Shown here: positions 18,436-27,484 of the stretch, in pieces
Position numbering within the stretch: position 1 is the first letter of the stretch
How the letters are laid out: each line of letters begins with the position of its first letter
Assembly (NCBI RefSeq): GCF_001544515.1
Contig: NZ_FCOL02000004.1
Coordinates: 209,983 to 273,982, forward strand
Source of the DNA: Caballeronia terrestris
GTDB lineage: Bacteria > Pseudomonadota > Gammaproteobacteria > Burkholderiales > Burkholderiaceae
DNA: 64,000 nucleotides
Reading direction: 5' to 3'
Notes under the pieces: generated by a model
Databases searched by the model: none
What the model saw: the letters and a program-made list of their open reading frames with translations, nothing else
Told to the model about the DNA's origin: nothing
Translations under genes and position numbers: made by a program

Positions 18436-19188
18436 TCAAGCCGCGATCTGCAGCACCTTCGAAACAGCAGCAGACGCAGACACCCGCTCCGCAAACGCCT
18501 CGCCGATCATCAGCAAGCTCGGCTGCGACGCATCGAGCCAATCCTGCGCTTCACCCTGCGCCATGCGATCGAGCGTAATTGTCAGCGTGCGTTCGCGCGG
18601 CGTGCTGCATGCCTCGACGATCGCGACCGGCGTCGATCCCGCGCGGCCTGCGTCGATCAATTGCCGCGCGATATCCGGCGCGCTGTCACGGCCCATGTAG
18701 AACACGAGCGAATCGGCGCTGGCCTGCTCGCGAATTTCGTCGCTGTCCGGTGCGCGGCTGTGCGTCGCGAGCGCGACGCTGCGCGATACGCCGCGCAATG
18801 TCAGCGAGCGCTTCAACGTCGCCGCACTCGCCAGCGCCGCCGTGATCCCCGGCACGACCTCATACTCGATACCCGCCGCTTCCAGAGCGCGCATCTCTTC
18901 GTCGGCGCGGCCGAACAGCATCGGATCACCGCCCTTCAACCGCACGACGACCTCATGCTCCAGCGCCGCATCGACGATCTGCTTGTTGATGAAATGCTGC
19001 GCAGTCGAGCGCTGGCCGCACCGCTTGCCGACCGCGATCCTGCGTGCGTTCGGCGCGTAGTCGAGCATCGCCGGCTCGATCAGCGCGTCGTGCAGCACGA
19101 CATCGGCGCGGCTCAAGAGCTTCGCGCCGCGAACCGTGATGAGGTCCGCGGCACCCGGCCCCGCGCCGATCAGATAGACCTTGCCCAT
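18436..19188 (-). CDS. cobA: Uroporphyrinogen-III C-methyltransferase
   Basis: A 250-residue SAM-dependent methyltransferase making precorrin-2, the branch point to siroheme and cobalamin. GKVYLIGAGPGAADLITVRG at the N-terminus, VVRLKGGDPMLFGR and VPGITAALASAA are the family signatures. It lacks the CysG dehydrogenase/chelatase part, so other enzymes (including the CbiX-like protein next door) must finish siroheme. The ATG at 19188 is preferred over a GTG at 19197 because AAGGTGA lies 6 nt upstream. It is the last gene of the cys operon, 19 bp after cysN. Confidence 0.94.
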   Translation of the reverse strand: MGKVYLIGAGPGAADLITVRGAKLLSRADVVLHDALIEPAMLDYAPNARRIAVGKRCGQRSTAQHFINKQIVDAALEHEVVVRLKGGDPMLFGRADEEMRALEAAGIEYEVVPGITAALASAATLKRSLTLRGVSRSVALATHSRAPDSDEIREQASADSLVFYMGRDSAPDIARQLIDAGRAGSTPVAIVEACSTPRERTLTITLDRMAQGEAQDWLDASQPSLLMIGEAFAERVSASAAVSKVLQIAA

Positions 19189-19207
19189 TGCGCTCACCTT
19201 CTCGCCA

Positions 19208-20521
19208 TCAAGCCGAGAACGAACGGATCATGCCGGCCGCGACCGTATGATGCGTCGCTTCGTCGATCAACACGAACGCGCCAGTGCCCTGATGCGTGTC
19301 GTACGCGTCGGCGACGAGCGGCTTTTGCAGCGTCAGCGCCACGCGGCCGATGTCGTTCATCGCGAGGTCGTGGCGATCGATTGCGTGCGAAAGCGTATGC
19401 ACGTCGAGCACTTCCTTGATCGCACCGATGCGCGCGAACACCGTGTTCGTCGTCTGCTTCAGCAGATACTTGCGTTGCAGCGAAAGCGGCTCTTCGTCGA
19501 ACCAGCACAGGTCCGCCTCGATCTTCTTCGCAGGCTCGATGTTCGACGCGCGCGGCACGAACGTATCGCCGCGCGAGACATCGACGTCTTCCGCGAGACG
19601 GATCGTCACCGTCTGACCCGCGAACGCGCGATCCACCTGCGCGACGCCGCCGGGCACCGGCGCGATGATCTCGGCGACCGTCGCTTCGCGGTTCGCGGGC
19701 AGCACGGTAATCGAATCGCCGATGCGCACTTCGCCCGCTTCCACGCGGCCCATGTATCCGCGGAAGTCGTCGGCCTGGCTGCCGTCCTGGCGCGCGACCC
19801 ATTGCACCGGGAAACGCAGCGCCTGATCGGTAGGCTGCGTGACTGGCAGCGCTTCGAGCAGATCGAGCAGCGGCTCGCCTGCGTACCACGGCATGCGTTC
19901 GCTCGCGGTCACGATGTTGTCGCCCTTCAACGCCGACACCGGCACGAAACGCACATTCGAGATACCGAGCTGGCGCGCGAGTTCGACATACGCGTCGCGG
20001 ATTTCGTTGAAACGCGCTTCGCTGTATTCGACGAGGTCCATCTTGTTGATCGCGACGATCACATGCTGCAAGCCCAGCAGCTTGACGATCGCGCTGTGGC
20101 GCTTGGTCTGCGGCAGCAGTTGCGCGACGCCGTCGACGAACGTGACACGCGTTGCATCGACCAAAATGATCGCCGCGTGCGCGGTCGATGCGCCCGTCAC
20201 CATATTGCGCGTGTACTGCTCGTGGCCCGGCGTGTCGGCGATGATGAACTTGCGCTTGGCGGTCGCGAAATAGCGATACGCGACGTCGATCGTGATGCCC
20301 TGCTCGCGCTCGGCCTCCAGCCCGTCCGTCAGTAGCGACAAATCGATTTCATCGCCGACCGTGCGCTTGTTCTTCGCGCGCGAGAGCGCCGAAAGCTGAT
20401 CCGACAGCACAGCCTTGCTGTCGTAAAGGAGGCGGCCGATCAGCGTGCTCTTGCCGTCGTCGACGCTGCCTGCCGTGATGAATCGCAACACGCCGAGGTC
20501 TTCCGCTTGATAAATGCTCAT
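19208..20521 (-). CDS. cysN: Sulfate adenylyltransferase subunit 1
   Basis: A 437-residue GTPase subunit that drives ATP sulfurylase. The P-loop GSVDDGKS is at residues 18-25, DTPGH at 96-100, then NKMDL; an EF-Tu-like beta-barrel region follows. At this length there is no fused APS kinase (CysC) domain. With CysD it activates sulfate to adenosine phosphosulfate. It follows cysD by 25 bp in the assimilation operon. Absence of cysC here fits a reductase working directly on APS. Confidence 0.96.
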   Translation of the reverse strand: MSIYQAEDLGVLRFITAGSVDDGKSTLIGRLLYDSKAVLSDQLSALSRAKNKRTVGDEIDLSLLTDGLEAEREQGITIDVAYRYFATAKRKFIIADTPGHEQYTRNMVTGASTAHAAIILVDATRVTFVDGVAQLLPQTKRHSAIVKLLGLQHVIVAINKMDLVEYSEARFNEIRDAYVELARQLGISNVRFVPVSALKGDNIVTASERMPWYAGEPLLDLLEALPVTQPTDQALRFPVQWVARQDGSQADDFRGYMGRVEAGEVRIGDSITVLPANREATVAEIIAPVPGGVAQVDRAFAGQTVTIRLAEDVDVSRGDTFVPRASNIEPAKKIEADLCWFDEEPLSLQRKYLLKQTTNTVFARIGAIKEVLDVHTLSHAIDRHDLAMNDIGRVALTLQKPLVADAYDTHQGTGAFVLIDEATHHTVAAGMIRSFSA

Positions 20522-20546
20522 GATCCGTTTTCCTTTGGCGTGATGC

Positions 20547-21509
20547 TTAGAAATAACCTTGCTTCTTGCGCTGTTCCATCGCGGCTTCCGACGCCTGGTC
20601 GTCCATCCGCGTGGCGCCGCGCTCCGTGATTTCCGTCACGGCGGTCTCGGCGATGATCTTCTCGACGTCGTCGGCGTCGCTTGCGACCGGGCACGTGCAG
20701 CTGATGTCACCGACCGTGCGAAAGCGCACTTGTGCGACTTCGGCGGTTTCGCCGTCGCGCACCGGTGTGAGCGGCGTGACCGGCACGAGCAGGCCATTGC
20801 GACGCACGATCTCGCGGTCATGCGCGTAGTAGATCGACGGCAATTCGAGCTTTTCGCGCGCGATGTATTGCCACACGTCGAGTTCGGTCCAGTTCGAGAT
20901 CGGGAACACGCGCAGGTGTTCGCCCGCATGCAGCCGCGCGTTGTAGATGCTCCACAGTTCCGGGCGCTGCGCCTTCGGGTCCCACTGGCCGAATTCGTCG
21001 CGGAACGAGAAGATGCGTTCTTTCGCGCGCGCCTTCTCTTCATCGCGACGCGCGCCGCCGATCATCGCGGTATAGCCGTATTGCTCGATGGTTTCGAGAA
21101 GCGTCACGGCTTGCGCGGCATTGCGCGAATCCGTCTCGCGACGCAGGCGCACAGTGCCCTTCTTGATCGAATCCTCGACGTGGCCGACCACGAGTTCCGC
21201 GCCGATTTCCTGCGCGCGACGATCGCGGAAGTCGATCACTTCGTCGAAGTTGTGGCCCGTGTCGATATGCACGAGTGGAAACGGCAGTTGCGTCTTGCGA
21301 CCGCCGCCGAGACCGAACGCCTTGAGCGCCAGATGCAGGACGACGACCGAATCCTTGCCGCCCGAGAACAGGAGCGCCGGCTTGCTGCATTCGGCGACGA
21401 GTTCACGCAGGATGTGAATGGACTCGGCTTCGAGCCAGTCGAGGTGGTCCATCCGGGTCGCCGTGTTGGCGATCGGGGCGGTGACGGTTGAGTCGAGCGT
21501 GGTGCTCAT
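20547..21509 (-). CDS. cysD: Sulfate adenylyltransferase subunit 2
   Basis: A 320-residue ATP-pyrophosphatase-fold protein with the PP-loop SGGKDS at residues 49-54. HIDTGHNFDEVIDFRD, the RRDEEKARAKERIFSFRDEFGQWDP segment and a C-terminal KKQGYF tail are the CysD hallmarks. It adenylates sulfate with CysN. It lies 108 bp downstream of cysH and 25 bp upstream of cysN. Confidence 0.97.
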   Translation of the reverse strand: MSTTLDSTVTAPIANTATRMDHLDWLEAESIHILRELVAECSKPALLFSGGKDSVVVLHLALKAFGLGGGRKTQLPFPLVHIDTGHNFDEVIDFRDRRAQEIGAELVVGHVEDSIKKGTVRLRRETDSRNAAQAVTLLETIEQYGYTAMIGGARRDEEKARAKERIFSFRDEFGQWDPKAQRPELWSIYNARLHAGEHLRVFPISNWTELDVWQYIAREKLELPSIYYAHDREIVRRNGLLVPVTPLTPVRDGETAEVAQVRFRTVGDISCTCPVASDADDVEKIIAETAVTEITERGATRMDDQASEAAMEQRKKQGYF

Positions 21510-21617
21510 ATTCGTCGATCCTTTTCTTGGCAGCGCTTTCAGCTTTTGGCGAAGGCGTCGCGTTTCAATAACAGAGGTTTCTTGCTTGCGACGGCGCGTC
21601 GTTCGCGCGCCTTGTCG

Positions 21618-22343
21618 TCAGATCGCCGAGCTGGGTGCTGCCTCGGCGACGATCTTGATGTTCGTGATGTGCAGGCCGCATTCCTTCGTATCGCGCGATT
21701 CCCACCACCAGCGTCCGGCGCGGCTGTCCTCGCCGGGACGAATCGCGCGCGTGCACGGTTCGCAGCCGATGCTCGGATAACCGCGCGCATGCAGCGGATT
21801 CACGGGGACGTCGAAGGCTTTCAGGTAATCCCACACTTCTGCTTCGGTCCAGTCCGCGAGCGGATTGAACTTCGCGATATTGCGCGGCGCGTCGTGTTCT
21901 TCTTCGTGCAGCTCGACGCGCGTCACCGACTGCTCGCGGCGCTGGCCGGTCACCCATGCGCTCACGTCCTTCAACGCGCGGTTGAGCGGCTCGACCTTGC
22001 GAATCCCGCAGCAGTCCTTGCGCAGATCGACGCTTTCGTAGAACGCGTTCAAACCGTGATCGCGCACATAGGCTTCGACCGCTTCCGGCTGCGGATGAAA
22101 CTGCTCGATGTCGAAGCCGTAGCGTTCCTTCACGCGGTCGTACATGCCGATCGTCTCAGCGTGCAGGCGCCCCGTGTTCAGCGAGAAGATGCCAATTTTC
22201 ACGCCGCGCGAAAGAATGGCATGCGTGAGCAGCATGTCTTCGGCGGCGAGGCTGCTGGCTAGCTTGACGCTCTCGTGGCGTTGCGCGATCGAATCGAGCA
22301 GCGCGTCGAGGCGTTCAACCTTGGCTTGCAGTTCAGGTGTCAT
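21618..22343 (-). CDS. cysH: Adenylyl-sulfate (APS) reductase, iron-sulfur type
   Basis: A 241-residue PAPS/APS reductase. The four cluster cysteines (CC at 111-112, C194 and C197 in GCEPC) mark the 4Fe-4S form that reduces APS rather than PAPS, and the C-terminal ECGLH holds the catalytic Cys222. It converts APS to sulfite and AMP using thioredoxin. Its start overlaps the DUF934 stop (ATGA). APS specificity is inferred from the cysteine pattern and agrees with the absence of cysC. Confidence 0.94.
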   Translation of the reverse strand: MTPELQAKVERLDALLDSIAQRHESVKLASSLAAEDMLLTHAILSRGVKIGIFSLNTGRLHAETIGMYDRVKERYGFDIEQFHPQPEAVEAYVRDHGLNAFYESVDLRKDCCGIRKVEPLNRALKDVSAWVTGQRREQSVTRVELHEEEHDAPRNIAKFNPLADWTEAEVWDYLKAFDVPVNPLHARGYPSIGCEPCTRAIRPGEDSRAGRWWWESRDTKECGLHITNIKIVAEAAPSSAI

Positions 22344-22879
22344 CGAGCGGCTCCCGCAGCGAGTGCGGCGCGGCGACGGAACAGGGGTTCAAGATTGTCG
22401 GTCGCGCCCTGATAGCGTTCGGTGAATTCGTCGAAGGCTTTCAGCGCGTCGTTGATGTCCTTGTCTTCGCGCACGGCGAAGGCGTCGAAGCCGCAGCGCG
22501 CGTGGAACAGCAACTGATCGCGCAGCACGTCGCCGATCGCGCGCAGTTCGCCCGTCCACTGATAGCGCTCGCGCAGCAAGCGGCCGATGGAGAAGCCGCG
22601 GCCATCGCGGAACACCGGGAAGTCGACGGCGATCAGCGCGATCTTGTCGAAATCCGCGACGACGTCCGCAGGTTCATCGTCAGGGGCGAGCCACACGCCG
22701 AGTTCGTCTTTCGAACGCGATGCGATCACAGCGTCCTTCTGCTCTTTCCACAACGAAAAGGGCACGATCACCTTGCCGGCGGGCAACGCATCGACTGCGG
22801 GCAGTGCGCCGTCTTCGGCGGCACGCACGACGGACCAGCCGTCATTGACCACGGCGCGGTTCTTGATAATCAAAGCCAT
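22340..22879 (-). CDS. DUF934 family protein of the sulfate assimilation operon
   Basis: A 179-residue cytoplasmic protein of the DUF934 family, with DKIALIAVDFPVFRDGRGFSIGRLLRERY and LRAIGDVLRDQLLFHARCGFDAF as the conserved core. These proteins lie beside cysH/cysI across proteobacteria but have no settled biochemical role; a part in electron supply or assembly for sulfite reduction has been supposed. The gene is between cysI (28 bp away) and cysH (4-bp overlap), so it is surely co-expressed with them. The ATG at 22879 was chosen as the conserved start. Confidence 0.87.
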   Translation of the reverse strand: MALIIKNRAVVNDGWSVVRAAEDGALPAVDALPAGKVIVPFSLWKEQKDAVIASRSKDELGVWLAPDDEPADVVADFDKIALIAVDFPVFRDGRGFSIGRLLRERYQWTGELRAIGDVLRDQLLFHARCGFDAFAVREDKDINDALKAFDEFTERYQGATDNLEPLFRRRAALAAGAAR

Positions 22880-22907
22880 CTGCAATTTCCTCGATTGGGT
22901 CGTGTGA

Positions 22908-24584
22908 TCAAGCGTGCGCCTGGCGCGACGCGTACACGCGATCCTTGAACGGCGCCATGCCGATGCGGTTGAACGTCTCGATGAAGTGCTCGCCTTCCAT
23001 GCGGTTCTCAACGAACGTGTCGATCACTTGCGCCACGACATCGGGCATTTCTTCCGCCGAGAACGACGGGCCAATCACCTTGCCCAGATGCGCGCCGGTC
23101 GCGCCCGAACTTTGCTCGCCGCCGAGGGTCACCTGATACCACTCGGAGCCGTCCTTATCGACACCCAGCACGCCGATGTTGCCGATGTGGTGATGTCCGC
23201 ACGCGTTGATGCAGCCGGAGATGTTGAGCGTCAGGTCGCCGAGGTCGTGCACGAAATCGAGATCGTTGAAGCGCGCCTGAATGGCGAGCGCGATCGGGAT
23301 CGACTTCGCGTTCGCGAGCGAGCAGAAATCGCCGCCCGGGCACGCGATGATGTCGGTCAGCAAGCCGATGTTCGACGTCGCGAAACCAACCGCCTTCGCG
23401 CGTTCCCACACGGCGTAAAGGTCGCGCTTCTTCACATTCGCGAGGATCAGGTTCTGCTCATGCGACACGCGGATTTCGCCGAAGGAGAATTCGTCGGCGA
23501 GATCGGCGACGTCGTCCATCTGCTTGTCGGTGGCGTCGCCGGGGGCGATGTTCGACGGCTTGAGCGAGAGCGTCACGGATGCGTAGCCCGACACCTTGTG
23601 CGGACGCACGTTGCGCTCGACCCAGCGCGCGAACGGCTTGCTGTCGATCAGATGCTTCTCATAAGAGGCGTCGGTATCCGGCAGCTTGTCGTAGGCGGGC
23701 GGCACGAAGTATTTCGAGACGCGGTCGATTTCTTCCTGCGTGAGCGTCGACGGGCCGTCCTTCAGGTGCAGCCATTCTTCCTCGACCTGCTTCGCGAACT
23801 TCTCCGGCGAGAGCGCCTTCACGAGGATCTTGATGCGCGCCTTGTACATGTTGTCGCGGCGGCCGTAGCGGTTGTACACACGCAGCACGGCTTCGCAGTA
23901 GGTCAGCAAATGCTGCCACGGCAGGTCTTCCTTGATCACCGCACCGACGATCGGCGTACGACCGAGCCCGCCGCCCGCGAGAACGTTCGCGACGACTTCA
24001 CCGTTCGCGTCCTTCTTCAGATAGACGCCGAGATCGTGCACTTGCGTGGCCGCGCGGTCTTCGAGCGAGCCGCACACGGCGATCTTGAACTTGCGCGGCA
24101 GCCACGCGAATTCGGGGTGGAACGTCGACCATTGGCGCAGCACTTCGGCCCACGGACGCGGATCGACGATTTCGTCGGGCGCGACGCCCGCGAACTGATC
24201 GGCGGTGATGTTGCGGATGCAATTGCCCGAGGTCTGAATGCCGTGCATCTGCACCGCTGCGAGCTTTCTCAGGATCTCCGGCGTTTCCTCGAGCTCGATC
24301 CAGTTGAACTGGATGTTCGTGCGCGTCGAGAAGTGACCGTAGCCGCGGTCGTGCTCGCGCGCGATCGTCGCCAGGACGCGCATCTGGTCGCTGCGCAGGT
24401 TGCCGTACGGAATCGCGATGCGATGCATGTACGCGTGACGCTGCATGTAGAGACCGTTCTGCAGGCGCAGCGGACGAAATTCCTCTTCGCTCAACTCGCC
24501 CGACAGCCGGCGGCGGACCTGGTCGCTGTATTGAGCGACGCGTTCGTCGACGATGGTCTGGTCGATCTGATCGTATTGGTACAT
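22908..24584 (-). CDS. cysI: Sulfite reductase (siroheme, 4Fe-4S) hemoprotein
   Basis: A 558-residue nitrite/sulfite reductase hemoprotein reducing sulfite to sulfide with six electrons. Cluster and siroheme ligands are C415 and C421 (CPGGDFC) and C458 and C462 (CINAC), and both ferredoxin-like half-domains plus the two catalytic domains are present. No CysJ flavoprotein is nearby, so the electron donor is unknown and could be a ferredoxin. The start at 24584 gives the usual MYQYD N-terminus; an upstream GTG-like extension is unlikely. It is the first gene of the operon, divergent from the CysB-like regulator. Confidence 0.94.
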   Translation of the reverse strand: MYQYDQIDQTIVDERVAQYSDQVRRRLSGELSEEEFRPLRLQNGLYMQRHAYMHRIAIPYGNLRSDQMRVLATIAREHDRGYGHFSTRTNIQFNWIELEETPEILRKLAAVQMHGIQTSGNCIRNITADQFAGVAPDEIVDPRPWAEVLRQWSTFHPEFAWLPRKFKIAVCGSLEDRAATQVHDLGVYLKKDANGEVVANVLAGGGLGRTPIVGAVIKEDLPWQHLLTYCEAVLRVYNRYGRRDNMYKARIKILVKALSPEKFAKQVEEEWLHLKDGPSTLTQEEIDRVSKYFVPPAYDKLPDTDASYEKHLIDSKPFARWVERNVRPHKVSGYASVTLSLKPSNIAPGDATDKQMDDVADLADEFSFGEIRVSHEQNLILANVKKRDLYAVWERAKAVGFATSNIGLLTDIIACPGGDFCSLANAKSIPIALAIQARFNDLDFVHDLGDLTLNISGCINACGHHHIGNIGVLGVDKDGSEWYQVTLGGEQSSGATGAHLGKVIGPSFSAEEMPDVVAQVIDTFVENRMEGEHFIETFNRIGMAPFKDRVYASRQAHA

Positions 24585-24730
24585 TCGGGGACCCCAAGTT
24601 TTTGTCTCGCGCGACGCGTGCACACGCCGCACCTCGATTCCCATTGAGTCGAAAGCGGGGAGCGTCGTTCAGACGAAACGCTCATTTGCTAATGACAAAT
24701 ACAGATATGGAAATTGGAAAAATTGGACAA

Positions 24731-24758
24731 ATCGTAATAAACTTTCTTTATATAGCAA
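24731..24758 (-). promoter_or_regulatory. Candidate promoter for the cysI operon
   Basis: In the AT-rich 213-bp gap between cysI and the CysB-like gene, the minus strand has TTGCTA (24753-24758) and TACGAT (24731-24736) with 16 bp between. The flanking direct repeats of AATTGGA (about 24712-24727) could be part of a CysB-type site. Spacing is slightly short, so confidence is modest. Confidence 0.4.
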
Positions 24759-24797
24759 ACGACTGAAAAATTACTTTGATATGCGACTGGGTTATAT

Positions 24798-25739
24798 ATG
24801 AACCTGCATCAGTTCCGCTTCGTCCGCGAGGCCGTGCGCCAGAACTTCAACCTCACCGAGGCGGCGAAGGCGCTGTTTACGTCGCAGCCGGGCGTTTCCA
24901 AGGCAATCATCGAGCTGGAGGATGAGCTGGGCGTCGAAATCTTCACACGCCACGGCAAGCGCGTGCGCTCGCTCACCGAGCCGGGGCGGATCATTCTCGC
25001 CTCGGTGGAAAAAATACTGCAGGAAGTGGAGACGCTGAAGCGTGTCGGTAAGGATTACGCGGCGCAGGATCAGGGCCGGCTCGTGATCGCCGCCACGCAC
25101 ACGCAGGCGCGCTACTCGCTGCCGGCCGCCATCGCGGAATTCAAGAAGCGCTATCCGAAGGTGCATCTGTCGATTCTTCAGGGCAGCCCGACGCAGGTCG
25201 CCGAAATGGTGATCCACGATCAGGCGGACATCGCCATCGCCACGGAAGCGATCGCCAACTATAAGGAACTCGTCTCGCTGCCGTGCTTCCAGTGGCAGCA
25301 CCTCGCCGTGATGCTGCCGGATCATCCGCTGCTCGAACGCAAGCTCCTCACGCTCGACGATATCGTCCAGTACCCGCTCATCACCTACGACGCTGCTTTC
25401 GCCGGTCGCTCGAAGATCAATCAGGCGTTCGCGCTGCGCAACCTGGCCCCGGATATCGTGCTCGAAGCGATCGACGCCGACGTCATCAAGACGTACGTCG
25501 AACTGGGGCTGGGCGTCGGGATCATGGCCGATATCGCGTTCAATCCCGAGCGCGACAAGCATTTGCGCGCGATGCCCGTCGGCCATCTGTTCGGGACCAA
25601 CGTGACACGGCTCGCGCTCAAGCAGGGCGCGTATCTGCGCAGTTACGTGTATACGCTCGTCGAACTGCTTTCGCCGTCGATGAACCGCAAGCTGATCGAG
25701 CAGGCGCTTTCCGGGGAACACGAAAGCTACGAGTTGTGA
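24798..25739 (+). CDS. CysB-like LysR-family regulator
   Basis: A 313-residue LysR protein of the CysB/Cbl subgroup. The helix-turn-helix (MNLHQFRFVREAVRQNFNL.., TSQPGVSKAI) and IELEDELGVEIFTRHGKRV match, as do THTQARYSLP and the ligand-pocket region TYDAAFAGR in the effector domain. CysB proteins activate sulfate assimilation when the inducer O-acetylserine or N-acetylserine accumulates. Divergence from the cys operon across an AT-rich gap strongly suggests control of that operon. Whether this is the CysB or Cbl orthologue cannot be told from the window. Confidence 0.92.
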   Translation: MNLHQFRFVREAVRQNFNLTEAAKALFTSQPGVSKAIIELEDELGVEIFTRHGKRVRSLTEPGRIILASVEKILQEVETLKRVGKDYAAQDQGRLVIAATHTQARYSLPAAIAEFKKRYPKVHLSILQGSPTQVAEMVIHDQADIAIATEAIANYKELVSLPCFQWQHLAVMLPDHPLLERKLLTLDDIVQYPLITYDAAFAGRSKINQAFALRNLAPDIVLEAIDADVIKTYVELGLGVGIMADIAFNPERDKHLRAMPVGHLFGTNVTRLALKQGAYLRSYVYTLVELLSPSMNRKLIEQALSGEHESYEL

Positions 25740-25815
25740 GCCTGTTTCGACGGACGCCGCCGGTTTTGGCCGGTAAAAATAACGAATTCAACCCTTCCGC
25801 CACGGAGACCAGCCA

Positions 25816-26967
25816 ATGAAGTTGTTTTGCCAATTTGCCGTTTTGAGCGCTTTAGCCATTGCCAGCGCGGCGGCGCAGGCCCAGTTGAAGGTCGGCATCG
25901 ATCTGTCGAGCACAGGGCCGGCCGCCGCCATCGGCATCACGAGCAAGAACGCGATGCTGATGTGGCCGAAAACCATCGCCGGACTCGACGCCGAATACCT
26001 GATCCTCGACGATGGCTCCGACCCCGGCGCCGCCGTGCGCAACGTCCGCAAGCTGATCACCGAGGACAAGGCAGACGTGATCGTCGGGCCGAACATCACG
26101 CCGGCGGCGCTCGCGGCGCTCGATCCGGTCGCCGAATACGAGACGCCGATGATCACGCTGATCGGCTCGGCGTCGGTCGTGGAGCCGCAGGAAGGCAAGA
26201 AGGTGTGGGCGTTCAAGATGGCGCAGACCGACCGCGCGATGGCTGACGTCATGACGCGCTACATGGCGAATCACGGCGTGAAGACGGTGGGTTTCATCGG
26301 TTTCGCCGATAGCTACGGCGATAGCTGGTTCAACGAATTCTCGAAATTCGCCGACTTGCGGCATATCAAGATAGTCGCGGCGGAACGCTTCAACCGCACC
26401 GATGCGAGCGTCACCGGCCAGATTCTCAAGCTGATGGCCGCGAAGCCGGACGCGGTGCTGATCGCCGGCGCCGGAACGCCGACCGTGCTGCCGCAGCGGA
26501 CGCTCGTCGAGCGCGGGTACAAGGGCGCGATCTACCAGACGCACGGCATCGCGACGCCGGAGTTCATCAAGCTGGGGGGCAAGGACGTCGAAGGGACGCT
26601 GTTCCCGACGCAGCCGGTGGTCGTCGCGCGGACGCTGCCCGCCGATCATCCTTCGAAGAAGGCCGCGCTTGCGTTCGTGAATGCGTACGAGGCGAAATAC
26701 GGGCCGGGCACCGTGACGCAGTTCGCGGGCGATGCGGCGGGCGTCTACCCGCGTCTCACGGACGCCGTCGCGCGTGCGCTCAAGGCCGGCCAGCCGGGGA
26801 CGAAGGCGTTTCGCGTCGCGCTGCGCTCGGAGCTGGAGCACGCGCAGGAGCTGGTCGTACCGAACGGCGTGGTCAACACGAGCGCGACCGATCACGTCGG
26901 ACTGGATCAGCGCGCGAGCGTGATGGGCGTCATCAAGAACGGGCAATTCACGTATCTGAGCCAGTAA
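25816..26967 (+). CDS. Periplasmic ABC substrate-binding protein, Liv/amide type
   Basis: A 383-residue protein with a signal peptide (cleavage near AAAQAQ, residue 23) and the Peripla_BP_6 fold: LKVGIDLSSTGPAAAIG, a DDGSDPGAAVRNVRKLI segment, DVIVGPNITPAAL and VGFIGFADSYGDSW. Such proteins bind branched-chain amino acids, amides or aromatic acids. No permease or ATPase gene accompanies it. It lies 76 bp after the CysB-like gene on the same strand, so an organosulfur or sulfonate-related ligand is possible but unproved. It could also borrow the Liv permease at 36-40 kb. Confidence 0.85.
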   Translation: MKLFCQFAVLSALAIASAAAQAQLKVGIDLSSTGPAAAIGITSKNAMLMWPKTIAGLDAEYLILDDGSDPGAAVRNVRKLITEDKADVIVGPNITPAALAALDPVAEYETPMITLIGSASVVEPQEGKKVWAFKMAQTDRAMADVMTRYMANHGVKTVGFIGFADSYGDSWFNEFSKFADLRHIKIVAAERFNRTDASVTGQILKLMAAKPDAVLIAGAGTPTVLPQRTLVERGYKGAIYQTHGIATPEFIKLGGKDVEGTLFPTQPVVVARTLPADHPSKKAALAFVNAYEAKYGPGTVTQFAGDAAGVYPRLTDAVARALKAGQPGTKAFRVALRSELEHAQELVVPNGVVNTSATDHVGLDQRASVMGVIKNGQFTYLSQ

Positions 26968-26996
26968 GCGCGGTGCACTGCGGGACTGCGGCGCCC

Positions 26997-27025
26997 TTGC
27001 CTCCGTCCCGAATTTCCGACATAAT
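26997..27025 (+). promoter_or_regulatory. Promoter of tRNA-Leu
   Basis: TTGCCT (26997-27002) and CATAAT (27020-27025) are 17 bp apart. The predicted start near 27032 would give a 5' leader of roughly 58 nt before the tRNA. Confidence 0.6.
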
Positions 27026-27090
27026 CGCTGACTTGCTGGCTGTCGTGCCTTTCAACGGTGCGCCGGTCTCGCAAGTCAGTATCTGCGGTT

Positions 27091-27175
27091 GCCCAGGTGG
27101 TGAAATTGGTAGACGCAGGGGACTCAAAATCCCCCGCCGCAAGGCGTGCCGGTTCGATTCCGGCCCTGGGCACCA
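27091..27175 (+). tRNA. tRNA-Leu (anticodon CAA)
   Basis: An 85-base tRNA. The acceptor stem GCCCAGG pairs with CCTGGGC and an encoded ACCA end follows. The anticodon stem GGGGA/TCCCC holds the seven-base loop CTCAAAA, so the anticodon is CAA, reading UUG leucine codons. The long variable arm typical of leucine tRNAs and the GGTTCGATTCC T-loop are present. It stands alone, with no second tRNA within several hundred bases. Confidence 0.97.
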
Positions 27176-27484
27176 ACTCTCTCGCGTCGTTCCAGACGCA
27201 CGCTGTAAAAATCCCCTCCCGCTTTTAGCTTTTCCCTCAGACGAATCCACGCTTTTCCGGCACTGGTCTTAAGAATGTTTCGCTGCCAGAATCATTGCAC
27301 TCGCCGCTACGAATGCGATCGCTGACATCGCATCGCGAAATAACGACAATGGGCCGCGCAACGAGCCTTTTGTTGACTTTTTTGCTGCTCAATACGCCGA
27401 TTGTTCGGCTTACTGAGTTATTCTCCGGCGAGAATCGTTGCGCTCGGACGCCGTTCGTCCGGGCCGCACTCCACCGGGTACGGC
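27176..27484. other. Non-coding gap between tRNA-Leu and the zinc-ribbon gene
   Basis: Over 309 bases I see no supported gene. A TTGACT-like hexamer near 27373 could belong to the promoter of the following gene, but no good -10 box lies at the right distance. No copy of the tRNA 3' end is visible, so there is no evidence for an attachment site. Confidence 0.5.

Noticed and set aside
22914..24647. 577-codon plus-strand frame opposite cysI
   Set aside because: Same kind of shadow; the minus strand has the siroheme and cluster cysteines of CysI in order.
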